A program made the translations under genes and the position numbers. From positions 1-10,235 of the forward strand of contig CAZXOC010000269.1 in assembly GCA_964642165.1 (NCBI GenBank): a stretch of DNA of 10,235 nt. The letters are read 5' to 3'. The notes under the pieces are model-generated. The model was not told the DNA's origin, made no database searches, and saw nothing but the letters and a program-made list of their open reading frames with translations. Every line of letters begins with the position of its first letter. Position 1 is the stretch's first letter. Shown here piece after piece: positions 9,301 to 10,235 of the stretch. This DNA comes from CAYRVX01 sp964642165 (GTDB taxonomy: Bacteria > Planctomycetota > Phycisphaerae > SM23-33).

Positions 9301-9783
9301 TTCGCGTCCGTGGGGGCTTGCTGGGGCGATGGCGATCTCAACCACGACGGCATCGTGGACTACCGCGACTACATGCTGCTGAAGACGCACTACGCCGGCC
9401 GCGTCGCGGCGCCGACGTCCGCGCCGTTGGCCGATGATGCACCCGTCGAGGCTCGGTCCCCCGCCCCTGCCCAGCCGGCCTCGCAGGCCGAACGGGCCGC
9501 TTGGTACGACGTCCAGCCGACCCGGTACGACGACACCGCCGCCACGCACAGCGGCGGCGTGGCAGTCCTCGACGTGGCCGACGTGAACGCCGCCGAGGCG
9601 CTCCCGTCGACTCCATCGGCACCGGCCGAGGCCGTGGATCTCCTCGCCGCCAGGCCCGTCGGCGTCGAAGTCCCGGCTGCCGACGCGGCAGGGGCACAGG
9701 CCACCCTCGTGGACGTCCTGGCCGCCGACGGCCTGGCGATTCTGCCCGGCGACGAGCTCCGGGCGAACGTCTCGGGCACGTGA
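388..9783 (+). CDS. Giant LEPR-XLL, lamin-tail, CotH-kinase-like, PA14, Ig-repeat, dockerin-like extracellular protein
   Basis: This is a single open gene of 3131 residues, predicted to be exported and to act outside the cytoplasm. The likely role is binding or modifying cell-surface or extracellular polymers; the substrate is unknown. Visible modules in order are LEPR-XLL (19-27), lamin-tail 1 (28-147), a split galactose-binding-like sandwich (161-197 and 395-530) around a PA14-like domain, chitobiase-like (559-632), CotH-kinase-like (678-1080), chitobiase-like (1084-1171), lamin-tail 2 to 4 (1172-1811), FN3 (1814-1906), SbsA/Big_5-like (1907-1997), PA14 (1998-2168), five Ig-like units (2169-2950), dockerin-like (2951-3005) and a Pro/Ala-rich tail. 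Cysteines are rare (about eight seen), which fits an extracellular protein. No classical hydrophobic signal peptide, LPXTG, PEP-CTERM or C-terminal membrane helix is evident. Leu codons TTA and CTA and Ser codon TCA are almost absent, showing strong GC3 bias throughout. Start chosen from the AGGAGG at 377-382. The gene appears monocistronic and converges with a minus-strand pair. Confidence 0.93.
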   Translation: MRRLPYTPTRDATAAFESLEPRLLLDGEPIISEFMAVNRAGLQDFESDRPDWLEIHNPGSEAVDLTDWKLRDDNNEWLFPAMSLGPGEYRVIFASGKNRRDPAGELHTNFSLKGTGERLGLLDDLGTVVHEYDDYPPQVADISYGIAQDVEATPFVSAGDEARYLVPGDDPGDWRAVGFDDGAWKTGKTALGFSDTVPGFAVWNYKASVSVGHLSTALQVVESPGMQTGAWSENRGVINYWNSDNHGHYAAGEVDLPGFFGAMDDFAVEATGFVTIPSAGAWSFGVNSDDGFQLTIRDTVTTTVVDSDTPAGGDTISFGNPRGSGDTIGVFDVPEAGVYEVRLVYYERGGGAEVELFAAQGAHTAFNAAFDLVGDTASGGLAVFSEPVSGGTGGSSLSGLIRTDVEDDMKDVNASMFVRMPFSVADPSVLESLTLRMKYDDGYVAYLNGTPIASKNAPGAATWSSSATDERTDAQAGAWENVAVSAYLHLLHADDGAGPADNVLAIHAMNCADDDGDFLVQPELLEIRYLGLGEHFFAGATPGDVNSEEYWLRVEDTKFSHDRGFYSEPFSVTITTATPGAEIYYTTDGSEPSATHGTLYETPIPIHGTTVVRAAAFQEHYAPTNVDTQTYLFLDEVIHQPQSPEGFPGSWGGTTADYEMDPEVVDDPLYSDRMRDALLSLPTMSIVTSMDNLFGASGIYSNPGGEGVGWERPTSVEWINTDGTTGFQVDAGLRIYGGAFRGMGLTRKKSFRLLFKSDYGPTKLNYPLFDTPGAATSFDTIILRGGANDGWNNWGRENTQYVVDEFMRRTQLALGGASGHGTFCHLYLNGAYWGLYNPVERPEASFSATYFGGDKAEWDALNSAQPTGESNTATWNEMLNLVRGGLSDMASYQKLQGNNPDGTNDPAYDDLLDLDNYIQYMFSNFWGGTGDWPHHNWYAACRRPPNSSGFKFYNWDSEGGIVVWSNLNANRTGVNNSAAEPYAALRQNPEFRMLFADHVHRYLFNDGPATADASHARYKELADEVELAVIAESARWGDQASAVPYTLGHWEATRDYVLGTYMPQRSAIVLNQLRAIGLYPDVIAPSFHVNGAHQHGGTISPGDVLTIDAPAGSVYCTTDGSDPRPLGGGAPDPADAYAGALLLDAGTHVKSRVYLNGEWSALNEATFYVDLAPHIRITEIMYNPSEATDDEIAAGFTDKELFEFIEVRNISPTETVPLAGLRFGDGIDFTFPDLSVAPGEYVVVVKDEPAFRHRYDTFTGTMAGEYLGWLNNAGERIELDAPVGGIVHDFVYGDGWYGHTDGEGFSLTVRDPEAELELWALTEGWRASAAPGGTPGGADSLLAPGSILITEVLAHSDDPFVDTIELHNVTGSPIDVSGWFLSDRKTDLEGNEALTKYQIPPLPPIGVGEYLVLSEDQHFGAAFSLSELGDDVYLCSNAGGVAGGYREHVDFGASPRNVSIGVHTKTTGATDFALLDEPTFGFDNAYPYLEDLVINEVMYHPTAPTGDEAAAGFLNDDDFEFIELYNASTTTTYALRDFHLSSGVGFTFGWYRADDFGHEAWTLEPGATATWTAALPAGLDTYEVFARWDLLDAQGDARDLDGQARYRITHSGGATEVVRDQKPELDDEGPDYMDADGWVSLGTYDFNGSGQVVLTRGTNNAGNWTIADQVKFVSTADTVVVDDPVLDSWHTRNGPTSIGPGEYVVIVRNYEAFDARYDVADSGITVAGAYTGSLDNGGEKVKLQRAGNPEPTGFLPSYRIDYVNYGDSLPWPTEPDGGGFSLSRLSAAAYGNDAGNWASGSSGGTPGGANVYIDTTPPSVPHSVAAHVTIGPDTIQLTWEASHDDQTYVDHYVIFRDGDFHATSPTASYDDTDVLPAVTYSYRVSAVNRDGYESDLSPAAEVMVPGIVSYAVPDTTHVEITFSEALDPATAGVLANYVLTGGTFVDVAPASGGVKVILTTKTELVIDNAYTVTIHNLTTLSGNEMSDGQQITFHYEPRGSGEILWQYWTGIGGTSIAELTNHPNYPDSPSGEGYLTSLEGPVDWANDYGTRIQGYVHPPTSGDYTFWVSGDDNSNLYLSTDANPDNRVLIASVPGWTNPREWTRDAAQQSQPVFLAAGQKYYIEVLHKEGTGGDNIAVRWQLPDGSWENPNDPGEPIPGIRLSPYLGDSVPPMANILDVAPDPRMVPVDRIDIVFSEAVTGFDVGDLSLTRDGAENLLTGAASLTTANQVTWTLSGLTDLTAAAGTYVLTLRATGAGIEDVVGNVLAADASETWVNNLTGPTVDVVDVAPDPRGSPVGEVRIVFSEAVTGFDVDDLRLTRDGGANLLTGAEPLASADGVTWTLGGLGGLTAGSGAYALALTASGSGIRNAAHEPLLLDASDTWLTDATAPMADIIDVDPDPRTLAVETIQIVFSEPVFGLDIGDLTLTRDGGGNLLTGEETLETTDYVTWTLGGLSALTGTEGHTGGGFAVFNDHAPGPGTHTNTTAYSGWATPSGILKDITTGLETGVRLTVTASGIHYAGAQANPAAGTDAYDVFHGYVDLAGNGSPSIEIEAGNNDHYTYTFSGLDTGSAATYKFAGTAVRGNSGYTNRWTLVTLAGAEASAPAHSDGIGVVVISPTEAAVWTGHNSNPGQGFLAAWTDIDPGPDGRFAVVCQQYTGVTPGVGSGRADGSKGYGITGIRLEEVLATGISGDYELTLDAGSSGIADAVGNPLLAGASDGWTTDNKAPTAAIVDIAPDPRGDGVDRIDIVFDEPIAGLDLDDLVLAWNGGPDLLTGSETLETTDHVTWTLGGLAGLTAAAGNYTLTLAATGSGILDGAENPLTVDAADSWVMDPTVPPEVMACRRNDGADRPDELTSIAVTFSQDVSASLEADDLAIRDEATGTNVDLAGAAVEYDGRTNTARWDLSGAMIEPGYHTVTLHAEGVTNGSGVPLGGGSGVDHHTTFLVALVGDANLDGEVSRPDFLALREQFASVGACWGDGDLNHDGIVDYRDYMLLKTHYAGRVAAPTSAPLADDAPVEARSPAPAQPASQAERAAWYDVQPTRYDDTAATHSGGVAVLDVADVNAAEALPSTPSAPAEAVDLLAARPVGVEVPAADAAGAQATLVDVLAADGLAILPGDELRANVSGT
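433..468 (+). other. LEPR-XLL N-terminal motif
   Basis: Residues 16-27 read FESLEPRLLLDG, matching the LEPR-XLL motif found at the N-terminus of very large repetitive proteins of planctomycetes and related bacteria. The family is thought to mark a sorting or export class because these proteins often lack a normal signal peptide, as here. The first lamin-tail domain follows immediately. The exact processing is not established from the sequence. Confidence 0.85.
469..828 (+). other. Lamin-tail domain (LTD) 1
   Basis: Residues 28-147 show the LTD signature: an ISEFMA first strand, then DWLEIHNPG, LTDWKLRDD, LGPGEYRVIFASG and a final FSL..TGERLGLLD segment. LTDs are Ig-like beta-sandwiches common in secreted bacterial proteins and often precede CotH domains. 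A structural or binding role is inferred. Confidence 0.85.
868..1977 (+). other. Galactose-binding-like beta-sandwich split by a PA14-like domain
   Basis: The first half (868-978) has the GFDDGAWKTGKTALGF pattern that normally runs through a short loop directly into the second half. That second half appears only at 1570-1977, with IRTDVEDDM, FVRMPFSV, MKYDDGYVAYLNG and NVLAIHAMN. Between them (979-1569, about 197 residues) lies a PA14-like unit with WSFGVNSDDGFQLTI and a GVYEVRLVYYERGGGAEVEL strand pair. In planctomycete CotH proteins as I know them the two halves are contiguous, so this looks like a domain inserted in a loop. Confidence 0.7.
2062..2283 (+). other. Chitobiase/beta-hexosaminidase C-terminal-like domain 1
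   Basis: Residues 559-632 carry FSHDRGFYSEPFSVTI, then EIYYTTDGSEPS, LYETPIPI and VVRAAAF. This is the typical pattern of the chitobiase C-terminal-like sandwich, with the TTDGSxP hairpin. Such domains commonly sit just before CotH domains in planctomycete proteins. They are thought to be non-catalytic. Confidence 0.85.
2419..3627 (+). other. CotH-kinase-like domain
   Basis: Residues 678-1080 match the CotH family, named for the Bacillus spore-coat protein kinase CotH. Seen in order: LPTMSIVTS at the start, GLRIYGGAFRG, RKKSFRLLFKSDYG (Lys748, Lys749, Arg752), LNYPLF, FDTIILRGG, YLNGAYWGLYNPVERPE, GDWPHHNWY (Asp931, Asn936) and FYNWDSEGG (Asp956, Glu958). Asp931 and Asp956 occupy the positions expected for the catalytic and metal-binding acidic residues of the family, so the fold may be active. 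Substrate and activity cannot be read from the sequence; many bacterial members are uncharacterised. Confidence 0.85.
3637..3900 (+). other. Chitobiase C-terminal-like domain 2
   Basis: Residues 1084-1171 repeat the pattern of the first copy: GGTISPGDVLTI, a VYCTTDGSDPR hairpin, YAGALLL and VKSRVYLNGEWS. It closes the CotH-containing core before the lamin-tail block. Confidence 0.75.
3901..4404 (+). other. Lamin-tail domain 2
   Basis: Residues 1172-1339 begin IRITEIMYNPSE and continue with FEFIEVRNIS, GIDFTFPD, VAPGEYVVVVKD, LNNAGERIEL and GFSLTVRD, ending in a GGTPGG linker. This intact copy is the best internal reference for the interrupted fourth copy. Confidence 0.85.
4417..4851 (+). other. 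Lamin-tail domain 3
   Basis: Residues 1344-1488 begin SILITEVLAHSDD, then TIELHNVTG, VSGWFLSD, IGVGEYLVLSED and GDDVYLCSN. It is shorter and more divergent than copies 2 and 4 but keeps the LTD strand order. Confidence 0.75.
4852..5820 (+). other. Lamin-tail domain 4 split by a golvesin-C-like domain
   Basis: Residues 1489-1811 start LVINEVMYHPTAP, FEFIELYNAS and GVGFTF. They resume with SIGPGEYVVIVRN, LDNGGEKVKL, IDYVNYGD and GGGFSLSRLS, ending in a GGTPGG linker like copy 2. The 145 residues between (1549-1693, positions 5032-5466) form a golvesin-C/Xly-like sandwich: TYEVFARWD, RYRITHSGG, VVRDQKP, GWVSLGTYDFNG, QVVLTRG and IADQVKFV. In copy 2 the two flanking strands are adjacent. Confidence 0.8.
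5827..6378 (+). other. Fibronectin type III domain followed by an SbsA/Big_5-like Ig domain
   Basis: FN3 spans residues 1814-1906, opening with TPPSVPHSVAA and showing IQLTWEAS, DHYVIFRDG and YSYRVSAVNRDGYES. The adjoining residues 1907-1997 (6106-6378) carry VEITFSEALDPATA, NYVLTGG, VILTT and YTVTIHNLTTLSG, the pattern of bacterial Ig-like domains of the SbsA/Big_5 type. Both are likely spacers or binding modules. Confidence 0.75.
6379..6891 (+). other. PA14 domain
   Basis: Residues 1998-2168 contain ILWQYWTGIGGTSIAEL, DYGTRIQGYVHPPTSGDYTF, WVSGDDNSNLYLS and YYIEVLHKEGTGGDNIAVRW. These are the hallmark strands of PA14, a beta-barrel often used for carbohydrate binding. This copy is canonical and is not itself interrupted. 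Confidence 0.85.
6892..8892 (+). repeat. Four Ig-like repeats with an exact 327-nt period, the third interrupted
   Basis: Units begin at 6892, 7219, 7546 and 8566. The DxxPDPR anchor codons start at 6919, 7246, 7573 and 8590, so the first two spacings are both 327 nt (109 residues). The third is 1017 nt, which is 327 plus 690. Each unit has DxxPDPR, IDIVFSEAV-like, DLxLTRDG, NLLTG, VTWTLGGL and a YxLTLxATGSGI strand. Units 1 and 2 are 73/81 identical at the nucleotide level over 6970-7050 and 7297-7377. Units 3 and 4 are 56/63 identical over 7690-7752 and 8707-8769. This suggests pairwise duplication. A divergent fifth unit without DxxPDPR follows (8893-9237). Confidence 0.9.
7777..8466 (+). 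other. 230-residue uncharacterised domain inserted in Ig-like repeat 3
   Basis: Residues 2464-2693 fall between LTGTEG and DYELTL, where repeats 1 and 4 read LTAAAG followed directly by TYVLTL or NYTLTL. The insert contains FAVFNDHAPGPGTHTN, YSGWA, GILKDITTG, VFHGYVDL, YTYTFSGL, YTNRWTLVTLAGA, WTDIDPG, FAVVCQQYTG and a closing GYGITGIRLEE. I recall similar segments as a free-standing beta-rich module in planctomycete secreted proteins, but I cannot name the family. A carbohydrate-binding-like sandwich is inferred. Confidence 0.75.
9238..9402 (+). other. Dockerin type I-like domain
   Basis: Residues 2951-3005 contain two EF-hand-like calcium loops. One is in GDANLDGEVSRPDFLALREQ and the second in GDLNHDGIVDYRDYMLLK, with Asp/Asn at loop positions 1, 3, 5 and 12 in both. 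Dockerins pair with cohesins in clostridial cellulosomes. In planctomycetes they are widespread without a proven scaffold, so a protein-protein or calcium-stabilised anchoring role is inferred. The domain is followed by 126 more residues. Confidence 0.88.
9403..9780 (+). other. Pro/Ala-rich C-terminal tail of the giant protein
   Basis: Residues 3006-3131 are low in complexity, rich in Ala, Pro, Asp and Val, and predicted by eye to be disordered in the first half. The second half has recurring short hydrophobic patches (VAVLDVADV, AVDLLAAR, LVDVLAADGLAILPG). No LPXTG, PEP-CTERM, basic tail or transmembrane helix is present. Its function is unknown. Confidence 0.7.
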
Positions 9784-9788
9784 AGGGA

Positions 9789-9827
9789 CGGCGGGCCTAC
9801 GCGAAGCCCTGAAGCGTCAGCCCGCCG
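9789..9827. terminator. GC-rich inverted repeat between convergent genes (candidate bidirectional terminator)
   Basis: CGGCGGGC (9789-9796) pairs with GCCCGCCG (9820-9827). After a 2x2 internal loop, ACGC (9799-9802) pairs with GCGT (9814-9817). The structure begins 6 nt after the giant gene's stop and overlaps the last codons of the minus-strand gene. It lacks a T-run in either direction, so intrinsic termination is only a possibility. Confidence 0.35.
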
Positions 9828-9994
9828 ACGAGCGGCGGCTGGGGCCGGCCGGGCTTCCACGTCCATCCCGCCTCCTTATCCACCGTGTCGGTGTACCGGA
9901 CGGACTTGATCTGCTCCAGGCCGCCGTCGTACCACCTGCACGCCCAGTAGCCTTGCAGCGTGATAAGCCGCAGTTCCTTCGTCCCGCGTTTCAT
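9797..9994 (-). CDS. Small protein of unknown function, coupled to the HTH gene
   Basis: This frame encodes 65 residues from the ATG at 9994, with no family I recognise. It is basic and unusually rich in aromatic residues (GYWACRWYDGG, RYTDTVDKEAGWTWKPG) and ends in LTLQGFA. The start is chosen because the preceding minus-strand gene stops with TGA at 9998-9996, one base before this ATG, and a purine-rich GGAAAGGG lies 7 nt upstream (10002-10009). A longer reading from 10036 would overlap that gene in another frame. The tight spacing suggests translational coupling and a shared role. It converges on the giant gene with a 13-bp gap. There is no membrane segment or signal peptide, so it is probably cytoplasmic. 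Confidence 0.5.
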   Translation of the reverse strand: MKRGTKELRLITLQGYWACRWYDGGLEQIKSVRYTDTVDKEAGWTWKPGRPQPPLVGGLTLQGFA

Positions 9995-9995
9995 G

Positions 9996-10145
9996 TCACC
10001 GCCCTTTCCGTTGTGCGTCCTTCTGCCGTTCCGCAAGGAACCTGTGCAGGTCGTCGCGCACGAACGCCAGCCTGCCCAGGACCGTGATGGACCGCAGTTG
10101 CCCGCGCTTGACGAGGTAGCGGATCCGCTCTTCGCAGGTCTTCAC
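9996..10145 (-). CDS. Excisionase-like/helix-turn-helix protein, N-terminally incomplete
   Basis: The frame reads 49 residues from a GTG at 10145. ERIRYLVKRGQLRSITVLGR followed by AFVRDDLHRFLAERQ matches the recognition helix, wing and C-terminal helix of excisionase/MerR-like small DNA-binding proteins. These usually start about 15-20 residues earlier with an AA..LGV first helix. The upstream in-frame codons do read SGLGV just before Lys-Thr, but a TGA at 10190-10188 closes the frame after 15 codons with no ATG, and I see no Shine-Dalgarno before the GTG. The gene may be 5'-decayed, frameshifted or started at an unusual codon. It is likely a regulator or recombination directionality factor for the coupled downstream gene. 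Confidence 0.45.
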   Translation of the reverse strand: MKTCEERIRYLVKRGQLRSITVLGRLAFVRDDLHRFLAERQKDAQRKGR

Positions 10146-10235
10146 GCCGAGCCCGGAGGCCGGACCGTGTTCCGCTGGGGCTTGGCTTCAGGAAAGCAGC
10201 GCTGAGAGATGGGCGAGGCCCTCAACCAGGCATCG

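Noticed and set aside
3028..9549. Very long antisense open frame (2173 codons) and its continuation at 259-2862 on the minus strand
   Set aside because: It lies in exact codon register with the sense gene. In that register antisense stops arise only from sense codons TTA, CTA and TCA, which are almost absent because of GC3 bias. The single break at 3028-3030 is a sense CTA codon. The antisense product is a featureless Arg/Val/Gly-rich chain.
9960..10205. 81-codon plus-strand open frame near the right edge
   Set aside because: It is antisense to the HTH and 65-residue genes, lacks a convincing ribosome binding site and shows no recognisable motif.

Overview
This is a GC-rich window (roughly 70% G+C) from what is most likely a planctomycete (Planctomycetota, possibly Phycisphaerae). 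The assignment rests on protein content. One very large secreted-type protein starts with a LEPR-XLL motif, is packed with lamin-tail, chitobiase-C-terminal-like, CotH-kinase-like, PA14, FN3 and Ig-like modules, and ends with a type I dockerin-like pair of calcium loops. That combination is typical of planctomycete giant extracellular proteins. The taxonomic call is inference.

Layout: positions 1-366 hold an upstream region with a possible 3' end of a truncated gene (weak), three short GC-rich hairpins, a weak -10-like element and a strong ribosome binding site. Positions 388-9783 are one uninterrupted gene of 3131 codons. The ATG at 388, not the in-frame ATG at 367, is favoured by an AGGAGG 5 nt upstream. 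Positions 9797-10145 on the minus strand carry two tiny coupled genes: a 65-residue unknown protein, preceded by an excisionase-like/HTH protein whose N-terminal part is missing or frame-disrupted. The large gene and this pair converge with only 13 bp between them, over a GC-rich inverted repeat.

Reading the giant protein in order (numbering from 388): LEPR-XLL (19-27); lamin-tail domain 1 (28-147); first half of a galactose-binding-like beta-sandwich (161-197); inserted PA14-like domain (198-394); second half of the sandwich (395-530); chitobiase-C-terminal-like domain (559-632); CotH-kinase-like domain (678-1080); second chitobiase-like domain (1084-1171); lamin-tail domains 2, 3 and 4 (1172-1811), the fourth split by a golvesin-C-like domain; FN3 (1814-1906); SbsA/Big_5-like domain (1907-1997); PA14 (1998-2168); four 109-residue Ig-like repeats (2169-2835), the third split by a 230-residue domain; a divergent fifth Ig-like unit (2836-2950); dockerin-like domain (2951-3005); and a Pro/Ala-rich tail (3006-3131).

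The most striking observation is that three unrelated host folds in the same polypeptide are each interrupted, in frame and at a loop, by a complete foreign domain. The third case can be measured exactly because the host repeat has a strict 327-nt period. I see no defence system, CRISPR array, rRNA, tRNA or insertion sequence here.
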